DNA of 64,000 nucleotides, from positions 121,275 through 185,274 of the forward strand of contig NZ_VTOL01000013.1 of the NCBI RefSeq assembly GCF_009801115.1, in the 5' to 3' direction. The position numbers and the translations under genes were made by a program. This DNA comes from Dyadobacter sp. 3J3. Lineage in GTDB: Bacteria; Bacteroidota; Bacteroidia; Cytophagales; Spirosomataceae. Positions within the stretch are counted from its first letter, which is position 1. Every line of letters begins with the position of its first letter. Shown piece by piece: positions 1-8,252 of the stretch. The notes under the pieces were generated by a model, which made no database searches, was not told the origin of the DNA, and saw nothing but the letters and a program-made list of their open reading frames with translations.

Positions 1-481
1 TTTGGGCGGTATTCCATAAGCCATTTTATTCTTTCAAGTGCGGTAAGTGAAACAAATGTGTTAATCCTGTACACCGAATTGGCATAAGAGGCCTCCAGGA
101 TTTGTTTGTATACCTTGTCAAACTGTGGAACAGTTTCCATTAGTCGCTGAAAACCCTGGTAGTCAATGGCCAGCAGTTCACACGGTTCTACGAACCGAAT
201 ATTTTCTGCGGCTGGTTGCTGGCTACCAAAACTGATCAGTTCGGAGCACCAGTTGTTTTCTGTAATGATATCACGGGTCTTTCATTCATTTCCTTGTCGT
301 AAACAAAAACCTGCAAACAACCTGATGAGACAAAATATACATATTTACAGATTTCTCCTTGTTTTAAAATGACCTCGTTGCGCTTTAATTTCACATACCT
401 GAAGGTCGCCAGAACTTCATCGAGGTGTTCAGGTTCGCTGCCGAGGCGGTCAATAATGTGATGACGTAGTTCGCTGACCAT
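1..481 (-). pseudogene. Crp/Fnr-family transcriptional regulator, frameshifted and cut by the window edge
   Basis: The minus strand encodes the N-terminal cyclic-nucleotide-binding-like domain of a Crp/Fnr regulator, starting at ATG 481 (MVSELRHHIIDRLGSEPEHL, then LKQGEICKYVYFVSSGCLQV). The frame ends early at 236. The expected continuation (DIITENNWCSELISFG, ..., FVEPCELLAIDYQGFQRLME, ..., SLTALERIKWLMEYRPK) is readable in another frame down to base 1. The switch falls at about 268-282, consistent with one lost base. The helix-turn-helix would lie beyond the edge. Proteins of this family in Bacteroidota usually bind DNA in response to small molecules or redox state. Either this is a recent pseudogene or it is a sequencing error; the good match on both sides of the break favours a single indel. 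Confidence 0.75.
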
Positions 482-521
482 CGTATAAATAAGGGGCTTT
501 TGTGTATCAGGAAATCTGATT

Positions 522-749
522 TCAAAGGAAGCAATATTCTGACAAAAAACCAGAAATCGTAACGTGTACGTTTGGCTTCTGAATCGTCTTGAAACGAAAT
601 GTAGCTGTGAAGGTGATAATAATAACAGGCCTCAAGAATTCGGAATAGCCAAAACCGCTGAAAAATTTGGCGATCACGAGAGTTACAATAGTGACCAAAG
701 AAACGTCATAATTCATTAAAATCCAGGCCTGTTTATGTTCGTTTGACAT
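522..749 (-). CDS. Small hypothetical protein, possibly membrane-associated
   Basis: An open frame of 75 codons begins at ATG 749 (MSNEHKQAWILMNYDVSLVT). Residues about 16-32 and 40-52 are hydrophobic and could form one or two membrane segments; the C-terminal 20 residues are less typical. I recognise no family. It lies between the frameshifted Crp/Fnr gene and the M50 protease gene, on the same strand as both. It may be a genuine small membrane protein or the remains of a longer one. An A-rich stretch precedes the start, as is common in this phylum, but gives no proof of translation. Confidence 0.3.
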   Translation of the reverse strand: MSNEHKQAWILMNYDVSLVTIVTLVIAKFFSGFGYSEFLRPVIIITFTATFRFKTIQKPNVHVTISGFLSEYCFL

Positions 750-877
750 TGATTCTTTTTAGCTATATTTATTGTGAACATCTTCTGAAAACGGGAAGTT
801 GATGATCCAAACGAAGCAAATTGCCCGAAGAGTAACCAGTTTTTTAACTTTCATTTATAAAAAGTTATATTCAAAAG

Positions 878-1981
878 CTAAGCCCTTGTTTTCGTCCGGA
901 TTTGCAGCAATTGCAATTTTTCCTTCAATGCAATACCGACTCCCTTGTCGAGCATAGCAGGCAATTCCTTCATCGCTGCATCGATTTTTGCAATCACGGT
1001 CTCATCATCTTTTTTCAGACTGGCCATAGCAGCCTCTGTGGCATAAATCTGCGCTTTGGAGATCATTGCCGAGAGCTTGAATTGGTCCCAATACTTTTGT
1101 GCTTCTTCTATATCACGTTTTCCAAACGCATAAAAAAAAGTGGCATCCATCCAAACAGCATTTCTGATGCCCTCGGGAATTGCGTCGGCCTTACGGACAT
1201 ATTCGATCAAATGTTTTTCGGCGTCCCCCAAATCCGCGCGGTCAAAAGCTGCCTGGTGAAAAAAGCTGTGCACATAAACGCCAAACGGAGGGTTTATTTC
1301 GGCTGCGATTTCCTGCGCCTCGGTTAACTCTTTCATGTTGAGTAGTTTTGGTCTTATACCACTCATGCTATCTGCAATAATTTTTAAGATCAGGGTTTCA
1401 AATCTGGCCTTTTTGCCGCCCCTAAGCAAACTTAAAATCCGCGCGCCATCAGAGGAAAAACCACCATTTTGCATGGGAATGGAAGTGGCGACAAAAATGA
1501 CGGACGAAAGAAAAGCAACGGTCAGCAATATAAACGAAACCGTTTCCATACCTGAATCTACTGATCTATTTGTAATTGAAATCAGCCGGGATAAGCCGTA
1601 TGCAAAAACAGCGAGTAGCATGCTTGCCATAGGCCCTCCGGCTGCATAAATAGAAAATCTTTTACTAAGATTATCAGTCCCGACTGGTACGCACAGTACC
1701 AATCCTCCGGCTGTGTTTATGTTTTTATTCCATTTGAATTTCCACTTGTTTTGCTCTTTTTCCCACATAAAAGGGCCAATGACGTACATTCTGAAATCAA
1801 AATTAACCTTTATGCCAGCCCATGCATGCCCGGCTTCATGAATACCGATCACGATAAAAAACAATGGAATAAAAAGAGCCGCTACCACAAAAACTGTTGC
1901 TTTGGAAACCTCTTTTGCGGCGTTTACACCCATTTTTCCGGCAAAGTATCCGGTAACTGCGCCAATAAAAAGAATCAACAA
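878..1981 (-). CDS. M50-family site-2-protease-like membrane metalloprotease
   Basis: The protein carries the zinc-metalloprotease motif HEAGH (residues 48-52) inside a hydrophobic segment and a second metal-ligand motif of the NGGxxxDG type (GGFSSDGARIL, Asp178), as in site-2 proteases of peptidase family M50. Several membrane segments occupy the first half (about 1-15, 28-48, 115-135, 147-167). The C-terminal 170 residues are soluble, helical and possibly TPR-like. Such enzymes cut substrates within the membrane; the substrate here is unknown. The start is doubtful. The listed TTG falls inside the first membrane helix, and the frame stays open upstream through a lysine-rich stretch to a stop at 2041 without a clear ATG, across a run of nine T (plus strand, about 2013-2021). 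The true start may lie in that stretch. Confidence 0.8.
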   Translation of the reverse strand: MLILFIGAVTGYFAGKMGVNAAKEVSKATVFVVAALFIPLFFIVIGIHEAGHAWAGIKVNFDFRMYVIGPFMWEKEQNKWKFKWNKNINTAGGLVLCVPVGTDNLSKRFSIYAAGGPMASMLLAVFAYGLSRLISITNRSVDSGMETVSFILLTVAFLSSVIFVATSIPMQNGGFSSDGARILSLLRGGKKARFETLILKIIADSMSGIRPKLLNMKELTEAQEIAAEINPPFGVYVHSFFHQAAFDRADLGDAEKHLIEYVRKADAIPEGIRNAVWMDATFFYAFGKRDIEEAQKYWDQFKLSAMISKAQIYATEAAMASLKKDDETVIAKIDAAMKELPAMLDKGVGIALKEKLQLLQIRTKTRA

Positions 1982-2255
1982 AAAACCAGGAATTTTCGCC
2001 GATTTGTTTTGCTTTTTTTTTACATTGAAAGATGTAATTTACCCTATATTGCCATGGATGAATTTAATAAAAAATCTTTTATTTCCTTCTGCGCCTCTAT
2101 GAAAATAAATTAGTTAAAAAAATACTGGCTGTTTCGTTTACAAGCTGCACGTTGATGGTTGATTTGGGTTACACCTGAAATCCATGAAGCCGCCTGGGGA
2201 TTTTTCATAATCGATTTACACATAAAATTGTAGCTTTGAAAAATTTAAATAAAAG

Positions 2256-2831
2256 ATGATCCATAAACTTGCTGCGGTCATATCCCGGAAAATTGGTTTG
2301 CCCGAAGGTGAAGAAGTATTGCTTGAAGAATACTTTGAGCCGATGTCCTTATCCAGAAACACGGTAGTTGAAGCACAAGGAAAAGTGCCCCAACATTTGT
2401 ATTTTATCTGTTCGGGATTTATGAGGTTATTTTATATCGATGACCTTGGTAATGACGTAACGACAAACATCACGGGACCGGATCGTTTTATTACACAGTT
2501 CCTGAATTTTATTCACGAAAGAAAAGCCAGGGAAAATGTGGTATGCATCACGGATTGCGATGTTCTCAAAATTACAAAAGCCAATCTGGCAGCCTTAATT
2601 GACCGCAGCGAAAATTTTAAAAAATTCAGTCTCATTATTTTTGAAGAAGCAATTGGTGCCAGTGAAATGAGGGCCAATGATCTGGCGACAATGACTGCCG
2701 AACAGCGCTACAAAAAGTTGTTTCAGGATCATGCTTCCATTCTTCAACATGTTCCCATACAGTATATCGCCTCCTTTTTGGGAATGAAGCCCGAAAGTTT
2801 GAGCCGTATCCGCCGACAGATGATTAACTAA
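2256..2831 (+). CDS. Crp/Fnr-family transcriptional regulator
   Basis: A 191-residue protein with an N-terminal cyclic-nucleotide-binding-like beta-roll (about 25-115; GKVPQHLYFICSGFMRLFYI is the typical core) and a short C-terminal helix-turn-helix (about 165-190; IQYIASFLGMKPESLSRIRR). This layout is typical of the many Crp/Fnr-like regulators of Bacteroidota, most of which lack the residues needed for cAMP and have unknown ligands. It is intact, unlike its relative at the left edge. The next gene, a sterol-desaturase/ferredoxin fusion, starts 67 bases downstream on the same strand, so the two may be co-transcribed or the regulator may control it; that link is inferred from position only. 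Confidence 0.88.
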   Translation: MIHKLAAVISRKIGLPEGEEVLLEEYFEPMSLSRNTVVEAQGKVPQHLYFICSGFMRLFYIDDLGNDVTTNITGPDRFITQFLNFIHERKARENVVCITDCDVLKITKANLAALIDRSENFKKFSLIIFEEAIGASEMRANDLATMTAEQRYKKLFQDHASILQHVPIQYIASFLGMKPESLSRIRRQMIN

Positions 2832-2898
2832 CAAATGTCAAGTATTTTGTGTTGTGGCATGATGACTTTTGCTTTGGATTTAAACCTGAGCAAAAATC

Positions 2899-3978
2899 AT
2901 GGAAGCTGTTTTTCAAATTTTAAAAAATTTCCCAAAAGGATTCATCACCGGGCTGCTGATGAACGGGTCAGTCATCGTTTTGGCATACCTGGTATTCTGG
3001 AAAAAATTCAAAACGCGTTTTCGAAAGTTCCGGATACAACTATTGGAACGGGTAGATGAAAAACAAATCAAAAAGGAAATAAAGAATTCGGTGCAGACAT
3101 TGATGGTTGGTGCTTTGTTCAGTAGTATTGTAGTATTTCTAAGTACAAAAGGCTATACCAAAATTTATACAAATTTTGGTGACCATCATCCAATATTTGG
3201 CATAGCGGGATTTTTCATACTGCTGATCATCGATGACGCCTGGTTTTATTTTACCCACCGTCTGCTTCATCATCCCTGGATTTTTCGATATGTCCACTCG
3301 GTACACCATCAGAGCATCGATGTCAACCCGTTTACGTCCATGTCCTTTCATTGGATAGAGCCGTTTTTACTTTCATTCTGGATTTTTCCCGTTACGTTTA
3401 TCATGCCTACATTTGCTCCTATGCTGGCTTTGGTGCAGGTTTGGGGATTGTTGGATAACGTGAAAGCACACCTGGGGTATGAGTTTTATCCGGTGAATTT
3501 TAACAAAAGCTGGTTGAGTTTTCTAACCACAAGTACACACCACAATCTGCACCACAGCAGGTTCAAAGGTAATTACAGCGTGCATTTTCGATTTTGGGAC
3601 CGCCTTTTCGGTACGGAAATAAAAGACTATGAGACTGAATTTGACAAAATACAAAACCGCAAACAATCGGTTTATTCAGAGCTGGTCAGCTGCCGGGAGG
3701 ACGCATGTGTATCTGGTGGACTAGTTCATTTTAACGGAACGCATCCCATTACTGTCTATGAGGGTGAGACAATCCTGGAAGCACTCCTGCGACAGGGGCT
3801 TGCAGTTCCATATTCCTGCCGCAAAGGGATTTGCGCCACATGTAAATGCAGATTGACAATTGGCCAGGTTACTGTGTCAAAAACGAATGCATTGACCGAG
3901 CACGAGATAAGAGATGGTTTTATTTTAATATGTCAGAGTCTGCCGGAATCTCCGCATTTTGAAATCTTTATTCGGTGA
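2899..3978 (+). CDS. Sterol-desaturase/fatty-acid-hydroxylase domain fused to a 2Fe-2S ferredoxin
   Basis: Residues about 100-245 form a membrane-bound di-iron fatty-acid-hydroxylase/sterol-desaturase domain with its histidine boxes HRLLHH (120-125), HSVHH (133-137) and HHNLHH (214-219), plus hydrophobic segments near 15-33, 65-82, 98-112 and 155-185. Residues about 273-359 form a plant-type 2Fe-2S ferredoxin domain with CRKGICATC (Cys307, 312, 315) and the fourth ligand Cys345. The family uses O2 and two electrons to hydroxylate or desaturate lipids, so the fused ferredoxin probably delivers electrons directly. The substrate is unknown. The gene ends 11 bases inside the convergent AraC gene. 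Both domain calls are firm. Confidence 0.9.
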   Translation: MEAVFQILKNFPKGFITGLLMNGSVIVLAYLVFWKKFKTRFRKFRIQLLERVDEKQIKKEIKNSVQTLMVGALFSSIVVFLSTKGYTKIYTNFGDHHPIFGIAGFFILLIIDDAWFYFTHRLLHHPWIFRYVHSVHHQSIDVNPFTSMSFHWIEPFLLSFWIFPVTFIMPTFAPMLALVQVWGLLDNVKAHLGYEFYPVNFNKSWLSFLTTSTHHNLHHSRFKGNYSVHFRFWDRLFGTEIKDYETEFDKIQNRKQSVYSELVSCREDACVSGGLVHFNGTHPITVYEGETILEALLRQGLAVPYSCRKGICATCKCRLTIGQVTVSKTNALTEHEIRDGFILICQSLPESPHFEIFIR

Positions 3979-4903
3979 GAGCGTTGGTGCTAACGGGATC
4001 AACTCCCTGCCTGCCGCTTTTACGGTACGCGACAGGCGAAAGCCCCATTTGCTGTTTGAATAATCTCGAAAAATAGAACGGATCTTCCATTCCGATCTGC
4101 AATGCAACTTCATTGATCCGGAGCGAACTGAAATGAAGGAGTTGACAGGCCTTTTGAATGCGTAAATAATTGAAGTATTCTACCGGAGCATAACCGGTTT
4201 CCTGTTTGAATTTTCTTGAAAAAAATGATACAGATAAATTCGCCGACTGGGCAATATTATCCAGTGTAACGGTTCTTGTAAGGTTCTGTTGCATGAAGGA
4301 GATTGCTTTGTCTGTCGCACTTAGTTCCTTTGTTGTTTGTGCTATGGTCTGGAAAAATTCAGGAGAAATAAACGTTGCCAGATAGTGCGGGAGAAGAAGG
4401 TTGGCAAGAAGCAGATTGGAAGCGCTGTATCCTCTCAGAAATATAGAAGACATCTGTTTGAAAATTTCATTTCGCTCAGACGAAAAACCAACCCGAATTC
4501 CCTTTGACAGTTTTTCAATATCCCCCATGATTGTGCTAAATGCATCATCACAATGGCTTCCGGTGATGTGAAACCAGTATATAGTCCATGGATTTTCCTC
4601 ATCAGAGCCATAGGAGTGTGGCATATCTGTAGGAATCAGAAATACTTCTCCAGGCTCGATGCTGATCCTTTTTTTGTTGAAATGCACCCATCCTTTCCCA
4701 GCCGTGCAATACAGCAAAATCACCTGCGAAATACCTGATGGCCGCTGGTAATAATGGTGCAGGGCTTTGGGGTAAAATCCCATTCTGGCAATGTGCAGTG
4801 CTTGGATCAAGGGTAAATTCTCGCTTTGTGTAAGCGCAATCTTAGGGATTTCAATAATGAGTTCTCCTTCAAATCCCCTGCTTTTCTGAATGGTATCCGG
4901 CAT
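3968..4903 (-). CDS. AraC-family regulator with cupin sensor domain, probable galactoside regulator
   Basis: A 311-residue protein with an N-terminal AraC-type cupin ligand domain (about 40-160; RISIEPGEVFLIPTDMPHSY is typical) and a C-terminal double helix-turn-helix (about 200-300; TLDNIAQSANLSVSFFSRKF and VALQIGMEDPFYFSRLFKQQ). Such proteins usually sense a sugar. It is divergent from the alpha-galactosidase operon, with about 230 bases between the two starts, so it probably controls that operon. The shared upstream region has a loose inverted pair GTTCAG (4961-4966) / CTGAAC (4986-4991) that could be part of an operator; this is weak. The 3' end overlaps the convergent desaturase-ferredoxin gene by 11 bases. 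Confidence 0.88.
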   Translation of the reverse strand: MPDTIQKSRGFEGELIIEIPKIALTQSENLPLIQALHIARMGFYPKALHHYYQRPSGISQVILLYCTAGKGWVHFNKKRISIEPGEVFLIPTDMPHSYGSDEENPWTIYWFHITGSHCDDAFSTIMGDIEKLSKGIRVGFSSERNEIFKQMSSIFLRGYSASNLLLANLLLPHYLATFISPEFFQTIAQTTKELSATDKAISFMQQNLTRTVTLDNIAQSANLSVSFFSRKFKQETGYAPVEYFNYLRIQKACQLLHFSSLRINEVALQIGMEDPFYFSRLFKQQMGLSPVAYRKSGRQGVDPVSTNALTE

Positions 4904-5132
4904 GTTCTGGTTGCTATGTAATCATATAAAGATAGGATAATCCATGTTTATAATAAAATCGTTCAGTTTTACTTTCTCGGAATAGCTGAACTTTGTGTTT
5001 GTAAAATGCAATTTTAAATCCAGTCGCGAGGGTTATTATCAGTTTCAAGTGAACCCTGTCTGTTTAAACAAATATCCATTTCAAACGATTAATACGTTGG
5101 GTCATTTATTGAAAAACCATCATACCAAAGAA

Positions 5133-7262
5133 ATGACAGCTTCTGTCCTCAGAAATACCTTGCTGATTTTTTTTAAAGTGGTCCTTATGGGCAGCCACGG
5201 ATACGGTCAGGACGATTATGCCATGTGGAATGACAAAGAACTGATCCTGACCAACGGGGCAGTGCGCAGGGTTATTAGCCTTCCCGGTAAGCTTGGCAAT
5301 ATTTCCACTGCTTCTTATAAGCCTGTCGCAGGCGACTTTAATTACTTTGCTGAAGCGAGCCCGGAATTTCAATTTGAGATCAATAATAAAACTTACTCCG
5401 GGGCGGGTAATTGGAAACTTGAAAGAATCGAAAAGATAACGGATACCTATGCTGGCCGTGGGGCTGCGGTAATCCTGCTTAGTGAAGACAAGCAACTGGA
5501 AGTTACCGTTCGGTATTTGCTTTATCCCAAATTAGCGGTGGTAAGAAAAAATCTGGTCATAAAAAACCTTTCGGCTGTCAGTTTACAGCTTGAATCAGTA
5601 GATGTTGAAAAATTTAAAATGACCAATTACCTCGCTACAACTTTTAGCTGGATATGCCACGACTATGGCCGGCGGCGGTCGATAGGACCGTACGACGGGA
5701 ACATGCAGGATGCACTGGTTATCGTACATAACAGTGTCTGGAGCCAGGGGATTGTGATTGGGAACGAAGCTTCGGGTGTGGTGAAGCATACTTCTGTATT
5801 TTGGGACGAGCCCGAGATTCTGAGCGGTTTGACACATAAGAATTCACGTTTCCCATTCCGGAAATATATCAATAAAGGGGATTCTTTTGTTACGCCACAG
5901 GTTTTTACAATGTTGTACAATACCCACAACGACCCTGATGAAATGCTCAATACCGAAGTGCCGGATTTTGTACGTAAACACCTTGGTGCCAGGCTTTCTG
6001 AGTTGGATAAAAAGCCAACTTTTGTCTACAATACCTGGGTTCCGTTTCGTAAAGATATTAATGAAAAGCTTGTCATGGAGCTGGCAAAAGCCGCTGCGGA
6101 TGCGGGAATGAAAGAGTTTGTGATTGACGACGGCTGGGCAGACAACTACGGAGACTGGATTATCGACAAGAAAAAATTTCCGAATGGGTTGAAACCGGTT
6201 TTTGATTACATCAAATCCCTTGGCATGAAACCTGGCCTATGGGTAAGCGTTGGCAGTGCATCCCCGGATAGCAAAGTATATAAAGCACATCCGGACTGGT
6301 TCGTTCTGGACGAAAATCAGCAGCCAGCCAATCTTCATGAGGATGATCTGAAAATGCGGACGGCTTGTTTTGGTACGGGGTGGAGCGGGTATATTAATGA
6401 AGTCCTGCAAAAACTGGCGTTAGAATATGGGCTTGAATATCTGAAGCTGGATTTCACTGTTGTCACCAGTACTTACCGGTTTGGGAACAAAGTCACGGGC
6501 TGTTATGCCAAAGGGCATCCGGGGCATAAAGACCATCACGAATCTCTGTATTCAAATTATGAGGAGGTTTGGAAACTTTTTGATACTCTGCATGCAGCAA
6601 AACCGGCTCTTTTTATTGACTGTACTTTTGAAACCATGGGCGGTTTGCAGCTGATTGATTATGCGATGCTAAAACATGCTGAGGGTAACTGGCTTTCTAA
6701 TTTTATGGGGCCAGACGCCAAAGTGGACCTTCGTGTCAGAAACATGGCCTGGTGGCGGTCACCTGCTATGCCGGCCACTGCCCTGGTGATAGGTAATCCT
6801 GAAATGCAGGATGCAGGCTGGGAAATGCATATAAAATCACTGGCAGGTGCGCTCCCGATTATGCTGGGTGATCCGAGAAAATTGTCAGCTACGGACCTGA
6901 AAAGATACCGGGCCTACGCGGATTGGCTGGAATTGATGGATAATAAATACCAAATCATGAGCTATCGTCAGGATTTACCAGGTTTTGGTGAACCAATGGA
7001 AGGGATGTGGGATGGCTTTATGAGGATGAATACCGACAGCCGGTCCGGTGGGATACTTGGAGTTTTCAGGCATGGAGGAAATGTTTCAGAAAGACAGGTA
7101 ACTATCAAATACCTGGACCCGTCAAAAATATATTTGGTCAATGAGGCTTTAAGTGGGAAGACTATAAGCCAGGCCAGCGGCAAGGAATTGGCCGAAAAAG
7201 GATTCGTGGTCGGGATAGGGGAGGTTTATGGCGGGGAGCTATTTGAGGTAAAAATGAAATAA
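5133..7262 (+). CDS. Secreted GH36-type alpha-galactosidase
   Basis: The protein has a signal peptide (MTASVLRNTLLIFFKVVLMG), an N-terminal beta-sandwich and a glycoside hydrolase clan-D (beta/alpha)8 barrel. Typical strand motifs are EFVIDDGWADNYGDW, GLKPVFDYIKSLGMKPGLWV and the nucleophile strand EYLKLDFT, whose Asp is residue 440 from this start. These fit GH36 alpha-galactosidases, which remove terminal alpha-galactose; other clan-D alpha-glycosidase activities cannot be excluded. The frame is open back to GTG 4995, but ATG 5133 is preferred because it begins the signal peptide. The dioxygenase gene follows after 27 bases, so the two form an operon, probably controlled by the divergent AraC gene. 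Confidence 0.85.
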   Translation: MTASVLRNTLLIFFKVVLMGSHGYGQDDYAMWNDKELILTNGAVRRVISLPGKLGNISTASYKPVAGDFNYFAEASPEFQFEINNKTYSGAGNWKLERIEKITDTYAGRGAAVILLSEDKQLEVTVRYLLYPKLAVVRKNLVIKNLSAVSLQLESVDVEKFKMTNYLATTFSWICHDYGRRRSIGPYDGNMQDALVIVHNSVWSQGIVIGNEASGVVKHTSVFWDEPEILSGLTHKNSRFPFRKYINKGDSFVTPQVFTMLYNTHNDPDEMLNTEVPDFVRKHLGARLSELDKKPTFVYNTWVPFRKDINEKLVMELAKAAADAGMKEFVIDDGWADNYGDWIIDKKKFPNGLKPVFDYIKSLGMKPGLWVSVGSASPDSKVYKAHPDWFVLDENQQPANLHEDDLKMRTACFGTGWSGYINEVLQKLALEYGLEYLKLDFTVVTSTYRFGNKVTGCYAKGHPGHKDHHESLYSNYEEVWKLFDTLHAAKPALFIDCTFETMGGLQLIDYAMLKHAEGNWLSNFMGPDAKVDLRVRNMAWWRSPAMPATALVIGNPEMQDAGWEMHIKSLAGALPIMLGDPRKLSATDLKRYRAYADWLELMDNKYQIMSYRQDLPGFGEPMEGMWDGFMRMNTDSRSGGILGVFRHGGNVSERQVTIKYLDPSKIYLVNEALSGKTISQASGKELAEKGFVVGIGEVYGGELFEVKMK

Positions 7263-7289
7263 CTAAAAATAAACAAACTAACTGATATC

Positions 7290-8126
7290 ATGGCAAAACA
7301 AGTATTAACACCAGAGCAAATTGAGCAGTATCATCGGGATGGATATCTGATTCTAAAAGGATTTTTTGACGAGGCTGAGGTAAAGAAACTCTACCATGTT
7401 GCAATAGAAGATGATGCCGTGAGTAAAAATGCGATTAATGTCAATGACAGTTCCGGAAAGCGGAGTAAACTTTCGCTTTGGTACAAACCTGGCGACGATA
7501 TTTACGGGCTGCTCACCCGGGGTGTCACATTGGTTGGTGCTGTGGACAATTTGCTGGAAGGCGACTCAGCGGTGTGCCATTTTCATTCGAAACTTATGCA
7601 AAAGGAACCACGGGTCGGTGGCGCCTGGGAGTGGCATCAGGACTATGGCTACTGGTATAAAAATGAATTTTTGCTACCAAACCAGATGATGTCGGTGATG
7701 GTGGCGATTACAGAGGCGAACAAGGCAAATGGATGTCTTCAGGTGATCAAAGGCTCTCATCAGATGGGCCGGGTGGAACATGGTTTTTCCGGGGAACAGG
7801 TGGGTGCTTCGCAGCGGTTTGTTGACCTTTCTTTGAAAACGATGGAATTGGTCTATGTCGAACTGGAAGCTGGGGACACCCTTTTCTTTCACAGCAATCT
7901 GTTTCATCGTTCTGAGGCAAACCTGTCGGACAGGCCGCGTTGGTCTATGATCTCCTGTTACAACAGAGCCCGCAATATCGGGTATAATGATTCGGCCTCT
8001 TCTTTATCCAGTATAACACCGATCTCCGTCGTTCCTGACGAAGCGTTGTTAACCTGGGATGCCGCAGGGCTGGCAGAAAGCGGCGCCGATTTTCTGGAAA
8101 AAGACGCAGATGTATCTTTAAAGTAA
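7290..8126 (+). CDS. Phytanoyl-CoA dioxygenase (PhyH) family protein
   Basis: A 278-residue Fe(II)/2-oxoglutarate-dependent oxygenase of the PhyH family. The iron ligands are visible as WHQD (His116, Asp118) and a distal His206 in the segment HSNLFHRSEAN, followed by arginines 216 and 218, one of which would bind 2-oxoglutarate. No signal peptide is seen, so it should act in the cytoplasm. It starts 27 bases after the alpha-galactosidase and precedes a sugar permease, so a role in processing the imported sugar or aglycone is likely by position. PhyH proteins act on very different substrates, and the sequence alone does not show which one. Confidence 0.85.
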   Translation: MAKQVLTPEQIEQYHRDGYLILKGFFDEAEVKKLYHVAIEDDAVSKNAINVNDSSGKRSKLSLWYKPGDDIYGLLTRGVTLVGAVDNLLEGDSAVCHFHSKLMQKEPRVGGAWEWHQDYGYWYKNEFLLPNQMMSVMVAITEANKANGCLQVIKGSHQMGRVEHGFSGEQVGASQRFVDLSLKTMELVYVELEAGDTLFFHSNLFHRSEANLSDRPRWSMISCYNRARNIGYNDSASSLSSITPISVVPDEALLTWDAAGLAESGADFLEKDADVSLK

Positions 8127-8252
8127 TTGTGAGTAGGTTAAATGGTGTTCTTGCCCAGGTGCGCAGCACTACCAGATAGCCGAAAAATGAAAATTTAAAC
8201 CAATCCATGCCGAAGGTGAAGGACTTTCCGGCTGGTTAATATCTTTGATCAA

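Noticed and set aside
4961..4991. GTTCAG/CTGAAC inverted pair as the galactoside operator
   Set aside because: Six bases with a 19-base spacer arise easily by chance, so I mention it only under the regulator.
8127..8252. Possible small gene between the dioxygenase and sugar-porter genes
   Set aside because: The frames are shorter than 40 codons or antisense to the dioxygenase, with nothing recognisable.
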